Both the position numbers and the translations under genes were made by a program. Under the pieces are notes generated by a model. It was not told where the DNA came from, did not search any database, and saw only the letters and a list, made by a program, of their open reading frames with translations. Positions 21,366 through 32,789 of a stretch of DNA of 64,000 bases are shown piece after piece (positions within the stretch are counted from its first letter, which is position 1; each line of letters opens with the position of its first letter). The DNA is from Hyperoodon ampullatus (Eukaryota; Chordata; Mammalia; Artiodactyla; Ziphiidae), in assembly GCA_949752795.1 (NCBI GenBank), contig OX457059.1, positions 174,914,242 through 174,978,241 on the forward strand, given 5' to 3'.

Positions 21366-22719
21366 ATATTCATCAGTATGAGGATGGCTAAACTCACCTG
21401 GGTGTTTTCCTATGTTCTTTGCCTTATCAGAATTGTAGAAAAAGCAAAGCCCAGAACATACTATCCATGTTCAAATATGCAAGTTATTCAAATGAAGAAT
21501 TTATGTGCAGAGTAAAAGCATACATAGGATAAAAGTATAAGAACACGGGCTGTACACATGCCATATGCCGGGGAGGGTCTCAGGAGGAGGCGGGGGGTTA
21601 GCACTGGTTCTAAGGAAGGATCCGGTAGACCTATATCCATCTGTACAAATAAATGTAAAAGTCCAGGGCAAATGCTTGTATTAGCTCATTTAAGGTTCAT
21701 TTTTGTTTATTATATTATACTTTGACTTTATTGTAGTTCTTAAATTATAAGAATAATAAAAATAATAATTGTGCATTACTTCCAAATGGATTCATTTCCC
21801 TACAGCATATAAAAACCTTTCCATACAGATGTTTTAAAGCCACAGTCTGTAAGACTCCAGCTTCATAATTCTGATGATGGGAGTGTTAAGAAAACAAACT
21901 CTGCAGCATCCGTCAGTTGACATGTATCTGTTTAATAGTTTAAACCCTATTGCTTTTGCAATGTTCTTATAATGCCCCATTCATTTTGCAGTTACATCTC
22001 TGAAAACTATCATCTTGATCTCCTTCTCTCAATTTTTCTTAACTCTTTAATAATAATCCAGGCAATGGTATATCAGAATGGAAATTGCTTCTAAAGAACA
22101 CTGTAATAAGTATATGTCAGGCATATTACAGAGGATTTGCTTACTTTTGATTTAAAAAGACAACCTTTAATCTAAGAACTTAGAACTCGTAAATGTGTCT
22201 TGCATTGCCAAAGCTCATGAGTAAATGCAGATCTGAAAAGGGTGGCTGTGTCCCTCCTCACTCATTCAAAATTAATCATGTGCCATTTGCCTCCTAAGCA
22301 GTGGGTTCATGTCTCCATTGAATATTCCAGGGCTGGGCAAATATTGACCAACTGCTGGAAACCGTTTTCCTGTCAGAAAATGGCAACAGCTAAGGAGTAA
22401 TGGGGGTCTTGAGGGGAGCCCAGGGTCTGAGCACCTACAACCCCAACTCACAGGGAGTTCCTGGATGAGAGATTAAACATGTTCGGGTGTTTCTGCACGA
22501 GGAGGTGCCTTGAGAAGTACAGAGTTAAGTTCAAACGCTGATTATATTTAATCAGCTTTTAATGCAAAGGAATTGATATGAAAGTAATTGTATGTATTTC
22601 AGTGGTTTTTCAGAGAGACAAGAAGAGAGGCCTGATTTCTAATCACATGTCCTCTTCCATCATTTTTTTCAGGTATAGGATCCCTTTCAGGGATCCTTGC
22701 CTAGTTTTTCATCATACAG
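21366..22719. other. AT-rich unique DNA, possible noncoding elements
   Basis: No repeat family recognised. AT-rich stretches at 21660-21800 (AATAATAAAAATAATAATTG) and 22500-22620 (GATTATATTTAATCAGC, a near-palindrome at 22541-22557) look like candidate regulatory sequence. The rest is undistinguished. Confidence 0.35.
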
Positions 22720-22865
22720 TATGGAATACAGAATTTTAGAACAGAAAGGAGTCTTTGAAGTTCTTGATTCTAATTCCCTCCTTTCACAGGAGGAAACTGA
22801 GGCCACGAGATGGAATACCTCCAGAGGGCCTGAGACACTTGCATCCTGAGTTCTCTGGCCCAGAA
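22720..22865 (-). mobile_element. MIR-family SINE fragment
   Basis: The reverse-orientation MIR/MIR3 signature is readable: ACAGAATTTTAGAACAGAAA, CTTGATTCTAATTCCCTCC, TTTCACAGGAGGAAACTGAG and GCC. It is short and diverged. Confidence 0.65.
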
Positions 22866-22974
22866 ATGTGTGAAAAGTAAAGTGAGCATATTATGGACTT
22901 TAATGTCAGGCAACATCCTGGTGCACCCACATCCCTTCCATTTCAGATTATTGTCTCTTGACTGGTTTCTTTGC

Positions 22975-23460
22975 TGCTAGGCATTTGCTCAATTCTTATT
23001 GCAACCACAATTATCTGTATAAGATCAAAGTCTGAACAGATGGCTTTTGTACTTAAAAACTGTCTATGGCCCCAGAGCACTCCCTGAATAAAGTCTCAAA
23101 GGCATAAAAGAGACTACAGAGTCCCTGTTCCCATTCATCCTGAGCTCTGGTGGTGCTCCCCAGTCCTGTTAGACGCCCCCCCCAAGTGCTCCAAGTGTCC
23201 CCTCCACACTCCTGGCCCTGGTGTGTGCTGTTCCACCCACACACCCACTTCTCTTGGCTGAGACAAATCATTCCCATCCTGAGTCTGCCCTTCCTCGGTC
23301 CTAGAAGTTTTCTCTGAGTCCCAAAGGCAGCCCCAGTCTGTGCATCTGCCCAGCATCCTCACTTTCAATGAGTTGCCTTCCCCGTCCCATCTTGGTGTTC
23401 TGGTAGGGTTACCAGGCACAGCAACCATCCCTCCTGGCTGCAGAGATGGGCAGTGACCAA
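22975..23460 (-). mobile_element. Possible old interspersed repeat, reverse orientation
   Basis: ATAAGATCAAAGTCTGAAC, ATGGCCCCAGAGCACTCC, CTGGCCCTGGTGTGTGCTG and AGACAAATCATTCCCATCC resemble, in reverse orientation, the ancient repeat seen at 37041. The similarity is weak, and the sequence beyond 23300 is unassigned. Confidence 0.35.
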
Positions 23461-23636
23461 GACCCACCTAGAAACCTTCCACAGTCTTGTTTCTGGGTGG
23501 ACCTGGAAGGCAAGTCAGTTCTGCCGGTCCTTTCTTGGGATTTGAAATGCAGAGTTAGGAGAGATGAGCTCTCTTCCTCCAGATGCGTCTTGCTCTGTCT
23601 GTGGCCCTGCCTTCCTGGGGTGGTACCCATCCCCCC

Positions 23637-23638
<2 letters not shown>

Positions 23639-23680
<42 letters not shown>
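23639..23680. repeat. (AC)21 microsatellite
   Basis: A pure AC run of 21 units, followed directly by TGCTGTGGGC. Its purity makes it a likely length-polymorphic locus. Frames through it encode His/Thr or Val/Cys repeats that are artefacts. Confidence 0.98.
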
Positions 23681-23683
<3 letters not shown>

Positions 23684-24049
23684 TGTGGGCAGCCATCCTC
23701 AGTGGGAGAGAAAGTTACCAACACAGAGAGGGAAGCAGACCCAAGAGACAAAGATAAAGGGTCCTATTGATGTAGTCTCAGTTCCTGGACTGTCCATCTT
23801 GGCTCCCCAGGCTATGAGCCAGCCTTTTCTCCTTGTTTAAGCCATTTCTTGTTGTTTAAACCATAAGCATAATGATTAGACCACTTTTCTCACTGCCTGT
23901 CCTCTTTATTTTTACAGGATCCTGTAACTGCCTGTCCACTGACTATGTTCCCCACAAGAATGTCTGCTCCCAAATCCCTAAGATGGTTTGCATTTACCCT
24001 GCGTGGTGTCTGGGTAAATAAAATGGGTAGTTGAAAACTATTTGTTGAG
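23681..24049. other. Unique DNA, no gene
   Basis: Mixed-composition sequence between two low-complexity tracts; nothing recognised. Confidence 0.35.
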
Positions 24050-24122
24050 GAAAGGAAGAAAGAGGAAAAGAGAAAGGGATGAAGGAAAGGAGGGAGAAAG
24101 GGAGGAAGGAAGGAAGGAAAAG
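24050..24122. repeat. GGAA/purine-rich low-complexity tract
   Basis: An all-purine-biased stretch of GGAAAG, GAGGAAAAG and GGAAGGAAGGAAGG units. ETS-type GGAA cores are abundant by composition alone. Confidence 0.9.
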
Positions 24123-24159
24123 TCTACGAAGTGTTTGCTAGAGAAAAACCTGTGGGGTC

Positions 24160-24330
24160 ACAAAAGGAGAACTCAGCTTTAGTCTGACTCAGCCACTGAC
24201 TCAGCGCCTGAGTGTCCTCCAAGCTTATTCTCATCTGTTCTTCCTTCTCCCACCTGTACATTGAGGGTGTCGACCAAATGGCCTCTAGATCCTGCCCAGC
24301 TTCAACATGATTCTGTGAAAAGGGAATGAA
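24160..24330 (+). mobile_element. MIR/MIR3-like SINE fragment
   Basis: The readable order is CTGACTCAGCCACTGACTC, ATTCTCATCTGTTC, CACCTGTACATTGAGGGTG, TCGACCAAATGGCCTCTAGA, then CCAGCTTCAACATGATTCTG. The last two blocks match the MIR3-type 3' region. Confidence 0.65.
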
Positions 24331-24546
24331 CTGATCAGGTGAGTTTTCTGCCACTGGAGGGGTCCACAGAGAGATCGGTTGACTGCCCAGCAGGGATGCT
24401 GCAGCCGAGATTCAAATTTTGGATGAGGTGCTGGGCTGGATGTTTCTATCAGAAACATTTATAAATTTATAGATTTGAAGAGCTTAATAATAAACAATCT
24501 GCATGAGCTTTAGCTTTTCAGGATTAAAGTCTCAGAACAGCATCTA

Positions 24547-24590
24547 TTGAATGAATGAATGAATGAATGAATGAATGAGTGAGTGAATCA
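24547..24590. repeat. (TGAA)n microsatellite
   Basis: About eight uninterrupted GAAT units followed by GAGT variants at 24576-24588. Confidence 0.95.
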
Positions 24591-27184
24591 GATGCTGGGG
24601 CCCAGGGAACACTTGTCTGTAGTTCAATGACCTCGCCACTAGATGTCACCCTCGTTCATTCTGGTAGCAGAACTCGGGGTTCCCACTCTTCAGATGCAGG
24701 GCTGGGGGCGTGGACCAGCAGTGCGGGGGAGCACCTGCACTCGTTGGCAGCCCCCGTCCTCCTGCAGGTGAGGCAGCACCCTGAGACAAGGACAGTCAGG
24801 AAACAGAAGGCTAGCCCCTCACTAACTTCTCCCCTTTGCTGACCCTATTCTTCCCTGAAACCAAAATGAGGTTTTTGCTAGAAATCTCTTCACATGATTT
24901 TGTAAGCACTGGAGGGAAGACAGGGTCAACCGCACAAAAGTTTAGCAAAATCATAACTGGATTAAAAGAGCAATAAAATAGGCATACATTGCAGATATTT
25001 ACAATGAATTAAATTTCCAGTTACCAAAACACACAAGATTCATGGGGGCTGAAACATACCTCTTACCTCCTTAGCTATTCAGGACACACAGGCAGGCAGT
25101 GATCCGTCTGTCTGCCCACACCAGCCTTCTCTGCCTAGGACCCCTCTCGCACTGAGGCTCCCTGCGTTTCATCTGCATCAGCTGCACACCTCTCCTCCAT
25201 TGTGATGGGAGGGATGGCTCACTGACCACTCCGCTCTCCTTCCCGCTCCCCGCCCCCCGACCCTGCAGACACTGCCCAGGAGGATTCCCTGGTATCAAGA
25301 AACCAATGACTGATTTAAACTTGGGGTTCAGTTAAAACAGTGTCACATCCCACTCCCCAGCAAGGACCCCTCCCGTAGAGAGAGATCACTCCATCTCCAG
25401 TTAGAAAACGATCAATGCCTGAACTAGCAGCTCAATGAACGTTTTGAAAAGTTTGCTGCTTCTCCTTTGACCTCTGCAGATAGAGAGGAGCAGGGGCGGG
25501 GATAAGCCAGGGGACGCTGGTAGATGCTTATTGGGCTTTCCCCGTTCTGTTATGCACCTGGTGCCTTGAACTCGGGCGGAAAGCAGACCCCTCGCAAAAG
25601 GCAGTGCCTGACTCACCACCGGCTCTATGCACTTTATCAGTGACAAGAATGGTGAGCATTTGTGCAGACCTTTATGGCTTTCGGAGAGCCCTCATTTATT
25701 TCTTCAAAGGCCTTGCATGCGAGGTAGGTGGAATTTCAGTCACAAAACTACCAACTGTCATGCTGACCACCAAGCTTGCCATGGACTGTCCTCCTGACCG
25801 GCCCTGAGAGTGGTGAAAGGCTGCCCCCCCCAAGGAGATGCCCCCAAGTCCCTGAGGAAGGCATCCTCATTTCATGTGAGGACAGAAAGACAGTCCCCTA
25901 CACCTCTGAACACAGGTAAAACCAGTACATAATCTAAAAGAAGCAAAGAATGAAAACAAAGCCAAAGAAAAAAGGGAGAGAAAAGACGGGCCAGCTTCTT
26001 TGAAGCCTAGTCTGTACATGGATGGCTGGGGAGGTTTGCAGGCCGAGGAGGCTGTGATGTCTGAAAAGTGGGATTTTGTGAAGCCCCGGCCATATCCTCT
26101 CCCCTCCAGCTCACACCGCAAACCCAAAGGCTCTGGATCTCGCTGGAAATCAAAGGCGTCAAACCTCCCCTGCGCAGGGCAGAGGGTCCCCCAGAGCTAC
26201 CTCCTCACGCACCACGAGCAAATAGGGGGAGGTCAGAAGCCCTGCGTCCACCTGCTCGTCCTCCTCGTCTGCCACTGGCTGCAGGCAGAGTCAGAACGGT
26301 CTCCTAGAAACCACCGAAGGCTTCAAAATCAAACCTCTCCCTGGAGACGGGGCGAAATACCCGCCTCTAGCTTCATCATGCAGCGGGAATGCAAGGAGTC
26401 CTTCGCAGGACAGTTATTCCCGTCTGAACTTCAAACGTGGAACAGCAAAAATTAATTCAACGGGAACTAGCTTGCAACTCGATCACACTGCAAGAAATAA
26501 ACCCGCTGCTCTGAAATCAATGACACTTATCCCAGGGCGTTTCAGCCGCTCCTGAGGTGCTGGGGAAACATCCCGCCTTCTGTGATGGGCCCAGCGAGGA
26601 CCCATGACCTGGACACACAGCAGTCACCCAGGAGAGGAGGGCAGTGATTCCACGGGAGGTGGAACCAGCCCAACGGGGGCACGTGTCTGAGCCCATCTTC
26701 CAAGCTGCGTTAAGAGAAGAGCAATCACCACTTTGCAATATGCATCAAGCCTGGGTTCTTTCTCCACATGTGCCTCTTAAATCAGTTAAAATCAAGCTTT
26801 TAAAAAATGCCGTAAAAAGACAAAGTCTCTGGAAAATCCTGGATGACGAGTTATAGAGTTGAAGGTCTAATTGCAAAACACAGATTATTTCAAGATCCAG
26901 TAGCGTCCTTCCTGAATTCCAAGGGCTTTGGAAGGGTGAGCCCTGGCCCGTCCTGTTCAGTGATGCTTCAGATACAAAGGCCACTATCCTTCCCCACATG
27001 CAATGCTCACCTTTGAGACCAGGTGTGCTGGTTGCTGTTGGGCGATGACAGGGCTGTGGGCTGGAAGCACAGAGGGCTGAGTGCAGTGCCCCAAATGAGC
27101 GTGTGAACAGCCCCCACCCCAACAGAGGAGTCACAAGTGTGCACAAGCACTGTGGAGCTGGCTTGTGCACGTGCTCCAGTCTTC
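24591..27184. other. Unique DNA, no gene; some AT-rich blocks
   Basis: No interspersed repeat or exon recognised over 2.6 kb. AT-rich repeat-free stretches at 24870-25040, 26440-26520 and 26750-26900 are candidate noncoding elements. The region 26080-26420 is GC-rich with overlapping open frames (the longest, 151 codons at 26000-26455 plus, has no family similarity and no codon-bias support). C-homopolymers at 25253 and 25826 are short. Confidence 0.4.
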
Positions 27185-27545
27185 CTGTATTGGTTCATCT
27201 GATGTGTCAACTTGGCTGGGCCTCGGTGCCCAGATATTGGCTCAAGTACTTTTATGGATGCTTCTATGGAAGTGTTTTTTGAATGAGATTAACATTTAAA
27301 TTGGTGGACTTTGAGTAAAGCAGGTTACCCTCCCTGTCCAAGGGAGGGCCACATCCAATCAGTTGAAGGCCGGGATAGAACAAAGGCTGACCTCCCAGAA
27401 GAGGAAGGAATTCTGCCAGCAGATGGCCTGTGGACTTGAACTGAAACTCTGCCCTGAATCTCCAGCCTGCCAGCCTTCCCTGCAGACTTTGGACTTAGCC
27501 TCCATCACTGCATAAGTTAATTTGTTAAAATCTCTCCCTGTCTCT
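27185..27545 (+). mobile_element. Old LTR-like element, family name uncertain
   Basis: The block order is that of a widespread mammalian LTR: ATCTGATGTGTCAACTTGGC, GGTGCCCAGATATTGG, GAATGAGATTAACATTTAAA, TTTGAGTAAAGCAGGTTACC, CCACATCCAATCAGTTGAAG, GCCGGGATAGAACAAAGGC, and later repeated CAGCCTGCCAGCC. It ends in CT-rich sequence followed by an AG run (27548-27562), as such elements often do. Confidence 0.6.
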
Positions 27546-28116
27546 CAGAGAGAGAGAGAGGGAGACATAAGTCCCAGAAGCAATATACTATCTCTGCCCA
27601 CAGAGAGTCTTCTAATGAGAGGTGTCTTAGCAGACGGTTTCTCGGTTTGTCAGATTTTGTTAGTGCTTTTGTTTTTACTGAATACCTGGGTGTGCAAATG
27701 CAAGCTAGGATCCCATAAACCTCTCTGCATAAAAAAGGAGCGGAGATTTGGAGGGCATAGGTGCCACGCTGCAGTCAGCCACGACAGGGAGGATACAAAA
27801 GGAAAACACCAAGGAGACAGATTTTTGGAGACATCATGTGTCCGGTGTCTTGGATGATGTGAGTTTGAGGTTGAAACCCTCCTGTGTCCCCCCTGCAGGG
27901 TAAAGTCATCACTGATCACTCACGATTCAGGTGAATGAATTATTTCTGGGACATGCAAAGGAACACATGAATACGGAGGGAAGCACGTGGGCAGGTGGCG
28001 TGGGCGGGCTCAGACCTGCGGGCTTAGAACATCATGCCCACCGTGAAGGAAGCGTGTTGCTCAAACCAAATCCTAGACTGTCTACTTGCACACACTCCAC
28101 GTCTCTCTACACAGTA
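27546..28116. other. Unique DNA, no gene
   Basis: It begins with a short (AG)n run at 27548-27562. The remainder is unrecognised; open frames up to 111 codons show no family similarity. Confidence 0.4.
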
Positions 28117-28140
28117 AAAAAAAAAAAAAGAAAAAAAAAG
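28117..28140. repeat. Short poly(A)-like tract
   Basis: Runs of A interrupted by single G. No SINE or processed-gene body is recognised upstream, so I do not call a retroposed copy. Confidence 0.8.
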
Positions 28141-28740
28141 CACACCCACTGGCTGCTTTTCTTAAGGTGGTCCCCAGCTCATCCCCTCTTCCTGGGGGCA
28201 GTTGGTGTAGGGAGGAGGGGGGATGGCCCTGCAGTTAGCAGTGACCATGTGAGGCCCTTGGTTCACAGGCCCACCTCCTCGGGGTTGGGTGGGGGGAGGG
28301 GCGGGTCCACCCCTAGCCCGTTGGTGGCATCTCTTCATTACTTCCACACACAGAATACGTCCAGTTCTGGACCCTTTCCTAGAAGTCCCTCTGCTAATAA
28401 CAAAGAAAGAATCATCTGCGTGGACTGAACAAGAGCACAGCCCAGGCCGGGAGTGCTTGGGAGCAATGCTTCCCTGCTGGGTGATGCTCCAGCAGCTGGA
28501 GACATGCCGGGGAGGCGGGGCTGCAGGGTGCTGAGCATGGCCAGTGGAAGAGGCCTATGAGTGCCACCAGGCAGGTGTCCTTGCCAGGGGAGGACGCAGC
28601 TGGGGAGGAGCTCGAAAAGGATCGGGATTAGATCCTTGGACCAAAGCCTGGACCCGAAGAGGCTAGAACAGGCACCTCCCTCTGGAATGACCCTTGCATT
28701 CTGGAATGTTCACATGTAGGTAACAAACAGAAACAAACTA
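28141..28740. other. Unique GC-rich DNA, no gene
   Basis: No recognised repeat or exon. G/C-rich tracts near 28285-28310 create overlapping frames on both strands. Confidence 0.4.
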
Positions 28741-28893
28741 CGGAATACTCTGTAATGACCTATATAGGAACAGAATCTACAAAAGAGGGGATATATGGAT
28801 ATGTATAACTGATTCACTTTGCTGTACAGCAGAAACTAACACAACATCATAAATCAACTATACTTCAATAAAAATTAATTTTAAAAAATAACA
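28741..28893 (+). mobile_element. L1 3' end, strongly 5'-truncated
   Basis: It matches the cetartiodactyl L1 3' UTR: CGGAATACTCTGTAATGACC, GGATATATGGATATGTATAA, CTGATTCACTTTGCTGTACA, GCAGAAACTAACACAACATC, CTTCAATAAAAATTAATTTT and a short A tail. About 150 bases remain. No clean target-site duplication is seen. Confidence 0.9.
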
Positions 28894-29059
28894 CCCTCTC
28901 CTCCTCCCCCATTTTATACTGAGAGAGAAATTGATAGACTAAATAAATGTAATTTCGGGTGAAAACAAAAAACAGCAGCTAAGTGCTCAGGCGTGTGTGT
29001 GACAGAAAGGAGAGGGCTGTGGTGAGGAAGGTGCTTCCCGGCCCTGGGCAGCCAGGCAG
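28894..29059. other. Unique spacer
   Basis: Short unrecognised sequence between the L1 3' end and a MIR. Confidence 0.4.
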
Positions 29060-29250
29060 GTAGATCTCCTTCCCTATTCTTGGGTCAGTTTTCACACCTG
29101 TAACTGCTGGGATATTACTGTACCCAGTACCTGCCCCCCTGGGCTGTTGTGAAAATTAGCTGACACATGTAAAGTACTTAGAAAATTGCCTGGCGCACAG
29201 TGAGAACCCAAACATTTTTATCTGTTATTCACATCACCATTACTATTGTC
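29060..29250 (+). mobile_element. MIR SINE fragment
   Basis: The 3' half of MIR is readable: GGTCAGTTTTCACACCTGTA, GGGCTGTTGTGAAAATTAGC, ACATGTAAAGTACTTAGAAA, TTGCCTGGCGCACAGTGAG and a terminal ATTATTCAC/ATTACTATT region. Confidence 0.75.
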
Positions 29251-29404
29251 CTGGCAAACATGTTCACCCATTGCCAGCCTCACCGGCACCGGCACCAGGG
29301 CCCCTAGAACCGGTTGTCCAACATTTCAGATCTGAGGGACCTGGGTGAGACAGGAGATTGATGAATGTACACCAGTGGTCATCACTGAATTTTATCATTC
29401 AATA

Positions 29405-29990
29405 AAACTGATAAACTAAATCTAAAAATGTCGAGGCAGCTAAATAAATTACGGAACGTTCAGGGAATTAAATGATACATAATTCTTTTTTTTTTTTTTT
29501 TTTTTTTTTGCGGTACGCGGGCCTCTCACTGTTGTGGCCTCTCCCGTTGCGGAGCACAGGCTCCAGACGCGCAGGCTCAGCGGCCATGGCTCACGGGCCC
29601 AGCCGCTCCACGATATGTGGGATCTTCCCGGACCGGGACACGAACCCGTGTCCCCTGCACCGGCAGGCAGACTCTCAACCACTGCGCCACCTGGGAAGCC
29701 CCATAATTCTTTTTAATTCATACTTTCAAACACAACAATAAAACAGGAAAACGCCACTATTATAATGTTAAATGAAATAAGTGTGATAGAAGAACGTTAA
29801 CTTCAGCCTGTTCTAACTTCTATAATGTTTATGTTTTTATTTTATAGAGAAAAGAATAGGAAAAAAGTATTAGTATTTACCCTGATGGAAATAGAGCAAT
29901 TAATGCTTTCTTATTTTTATCTTTATGCTTTTCTCTGATATCTAAATACTCAAGAAAGGCTATTTTTAAAACAAACCCCCCAAAATGGTG
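29405..29990 (+). mobile_element. Old L1M/HAL1-type LINE 3' region split by a SINE
   Basis: Left of the SINE: GCAGCTAAATAAATTACGG and AATTAAATGATACATAATTC. Right of it: AATGTTAAATGAAATAAGTG, TTTATAGAGAAAAGAATAGG and TTTTATCTTTATGCTTTTC. These follow the L1M/HAL1 3' order. The element is interrupted by the SINE at 29486-29701 and is otherwise very diverged. Confidence 0.55.
29486..29701 (-). mobile_element. CHR-2-type cetacean SINE
   Basis: Reverse orientation: a T tail at the left and GGGCTTCCCAGG on the minus strand at the right end. B box GGTTCGTGTCC and A box TGGCGCAGTGG are readable on the minus strand. Target-site duplications CATAATTCTTTTT occur at 29478-29490 and 29702-29714 (the left copy overlaps the T tail). 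It sits inside an older LINE. Confidence 0.95.
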
Positions 29991-30934
29991 TGCTATAAAG
30001 AAAGAAACAAGAAAGACAAAGGAGTAGAAGCTTGTAGGTGTGGTGACTCCACTGCTCTATCCCACGTGCCAGGGGGTAGCTGGTTTAAAGGCGTGTATAT
30101 GCGTGATCTGGGGGCAGCCCCCGGTGCTCCCAGAGGCCCTGGGCTGAGGTCTCTCTCTAGCTATGGATGGCGCCTCAGGAGGAAATGGGCGTGGAGGGAA
30201 CGGTCTGCAGATGAGCCCAGAACGTGCTATGGGGGACGATGTGGTTCTCCACTTCTGGAAGAGCCCCAGGGAAGCAGAAAACAAGCTGAGCTGTTTGTGC
30301 TAAAAGCAGGAGCTGCCTGCACGGGTTCCTGGTCGCAGGTGCAGCTACTGCTTCCTCCTGTTCTGAGCCATGTCGGACAGAACCTCAGGGGGAGTGAGCT
30401 GAAGAAGGACTCGCTGGGTCCTGGGTTGACCAGATGACTATCTGAACGCTCAGGCAGGGAAATTGTCCACATCTCTCTCTAAAGTTACCATCTCAGAGTG
30501 GGGCGCTGTCTCCACGGAACCAGGGCGCCCCCAGAGTGGGCTTCTGGTTGCATCCCAGATGGAGCTGATTGCATTAAGCACAGTGCAAGCAAGAAGGCAA
30601 TCATTGGGGGTGTCCAGACATCTGGGCTGATCCACATTCTACGACTTTGAAGGGCTCCAGAGGGGTTTTTAAACCAAAAGCTGGAAAGTCTGTGGGGAGC
30701 ATCGCCTGCCGTGGAGTTTCCTCTGCCCAGTCCCACGTGTCGCCTGCCACCTGCCACTGCCACGCAGGAACGTTCAGGAGAGAAACCATGTCCTCATAGC
30801 CCCAAATAGCAAACAGAAAATATCTGTGAGCCTCTCAGCTGTGTTTCTCCAGCTCAGAACCAAAGAAGTGTTTCTCAAATAAGCCTGTACAGACTCACAG
30901 AACCCAACACACAGAACAAGACTTGCTCTGGGTA
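29991..30934. other. Unique DNA, no gene
   Basis: No repeat or exon recognised. The longest frame is 150 codons (plus, 29985-30437), low in conserved features and overlapped by frames on the other strand. Confidence 0.4.
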
Positions 30935-31170
30935 TCTGTTCCAACAGGTCGTTGTGCTTTCACTTTGTAGTAGATTAAAGCGGCAATTTCTTCTTTCTTC
31001 AGAAATAAAAGCTGACACTGTAAATGCCTCCAGCACCTCATTAGAGCTGTACAATAAGAACAGTGTTTCCTGGAATAAATAGCTTACAAAAGAGACGTGA
31101 AATTAAGTTCCACGCAGAGCAGTAATGTAATGTAAATTAAAATTACAGCATCTTCTGAAAACGCTCTCTG
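30935..31170. promoter_or_regulatory. AT-rich unique block, candidate noncoding element
   Basis: Repeat-free sequence with TAGATTAAAGCGGCAATTTC near 30971, CTCATTAGAGCTGTACAAT near 31036, and AGTAATGTAATGTAAATTAA near 31122. The composition contrast with GC-rich flanks resembles the other candidate elements here. Function inferred. Confidence 0.4.
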
Positions 31171-31571
31171 TTGCGTGGCAGAAAGGGGCTCCTGAAGCTT
31201 CCAGGTCAGCGTTCCAAACAGATTCGGATAAATGGACTCAACACTAGGCACCCGGGGTGGCGACCAGCCTGCCCAACACACCTTCCTCTGTCTGTGTCTG
31301 GCGGCCAGCACAGGCTGACTGTGCCCATCTCCAAGCCCCCATTTAACACTCCAGAACCAAGTGAAGGACACACGTTACCTCAAGGGGGAGTAAGATGGAA
31401 AGCTGACCATGTGCTCATGGACATGCTAAGCTGAGGAGTGACGTGAAAACACAGCCCCACCTCACACGGCGTCCAGCACTCAGCCTCTGGGTCCCAGGCC
31501 GGCCTCCTTCACCTCTCATTTGCCCACATCCTGCAACCTTTTCCCACTGGATGCACTGGCTGGTACATCAG
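31171..31571. other. Unique DNA, no gene
   Basis: Mixed to GC-rich sequence with nothing recognised. Confidence 0.4.
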
Positions 31572-31815
31572 GCCAGTGTTTCTCAACCTCAACACCATTG
31601 CCAGTTGGGGCCGGACACCTCCTTGGTGGGGGCTGTCTGTGCATTGTGTGCATTTAGCAGAATCCCTGGCCTTGACCCACTAGACACCAGTAACATCCCT
31701 CCCCTGTCTCCCACCAAGCTGCAGTTTTGACCATCAGAAATGTCTTCAGATGTTGCCAAATGTCCCCTGGGGGGCGGGGCCGAGGGCAAAGTCACATCCA
31801 GATGAGAATGACTGC
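31572..31815 (-). mobile_element. MER20 hAT-Charlie DNA transposon, near full length
   Basis: It reads as MER20 in reverse orientation: GTGTTTCTCAACCTC, GGGGGCTGTCTGTGCATTGT, AGCAGAATCCCTGGCCTTG, CCCACTAGACACCAGTAAC, AATGTCTTCAGATGTTGCC and AAATGTCCCCTGGGGGG, ending GATGAGAATGACTG. Terminal inverted repeats are degraded but both ends are present. MER20 copies are known to have supplied regulatory sites in placental mammals; no such role is shown here. Confidence 0.9.
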
Positions 31816-32789
31816 ATCAAACTCATCTGAACTAAGTCTAGACCTGTGATGACGGAAGAGATTCCCACGTCAATCAACATATAACCTGACATTTTCCTTA
31901 TCAAATTGCATCGAGTAAAAGCCAGGTAGTGTGTATTCAAGATAAGAAATATAAAGTGAGTTAAGCAAAGGAGATGATTGATAGGTGATAGATAGATGAT
32001 GGATAGATAGATAGATAGTTGAAAAACTTAAAGCTGATAACGGTGTAAAAAAAATAAAAGTATATTCGGGAATCTGGGTTTATATTGAAAGTTGAATAAA
32101 ATGGAAGGACCTTGTACTTTTATGCCTCGTTTTCGCACTGACTTGTACCCTAACTTCCAAAAAGCTTGAAACTTCTAGAAAATGTCACTTAGAAGATCTG
32201 GGAGTACAGGAACACAGCCCTTTTCTCCTGACACAAGGTCTCCTGGGAGGCAAAAGAGCAGGGTTGTCCTCCTCCATCTCCAGGCTCATTTCCTCAGTGC
32301 TTCAAAACACCTGCTTCTTCTGATCCCCGCAGCTGGAAGGTCTTCTCCCCTCCCTTCTCCATTGGGCAGAATAACCTGTCATTTGCGTGGCTGGACAGTT
32401 AACCCCGAGGACCTCGTGGGAGGATGTGAGGGTGCTGGATTCAGCAGCGCCTTGCGTCCTACCGCCCAGGCGCCTTGCAAACCCCACCTGAGTCTCGAGG
32501 TCTTGTCCGCAGACTCCAGCCTGAAGGGGCGTCCTTCCCAGTAAACACAGGAGCCTCTGCACTTCTTGAGGTTGGCTGTGCCCACACCCCGAGTCCCTCC
32601 TTTGATTCTGAGGACACACTTCAGCCAGCCCCTGGTGCACTCGGAGCTGGGAGTGGTCCAGCCCGGGGATCCCAGGTCTGACTGGACATAGTGTTTCTGT
32701 TTCTCGCCTTTCCTGAAGCGGATGTGTCATGCCAGGCCCTGCGGGGCACCCCTCACTTTTCAGAATAATGTCCCTGTGGCTTCTCCTCC
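31816..32789. other. Unique DNA with a small GATA array
   Basis: A (GATA)n-type array lies at 31975-32020 (GATAGATAGATAGATAGTTG). The remainder, including the GC-rich stretch 32330-32680, has no recognised repeat or exon. Confidence 0.5.

Noticed and set aside
23564..23840. Open frames through the AC repeat encoding His/Thr or Val/Cys runs
   Set aside because: Low-complexity products of a dinucleotide microsatellite.
25990..26460. 151-codon open frame, considered as a possible exon
   Set aside because: No recognisable domain and no clear splice-site pair bounding a conserved reading frame.
28117..28140. Poly(A) tract as the tail of a processed pseudogene or SINE
   Set aside because: No gene or SINE body is recognised upstream and no flanking duplications are visible.
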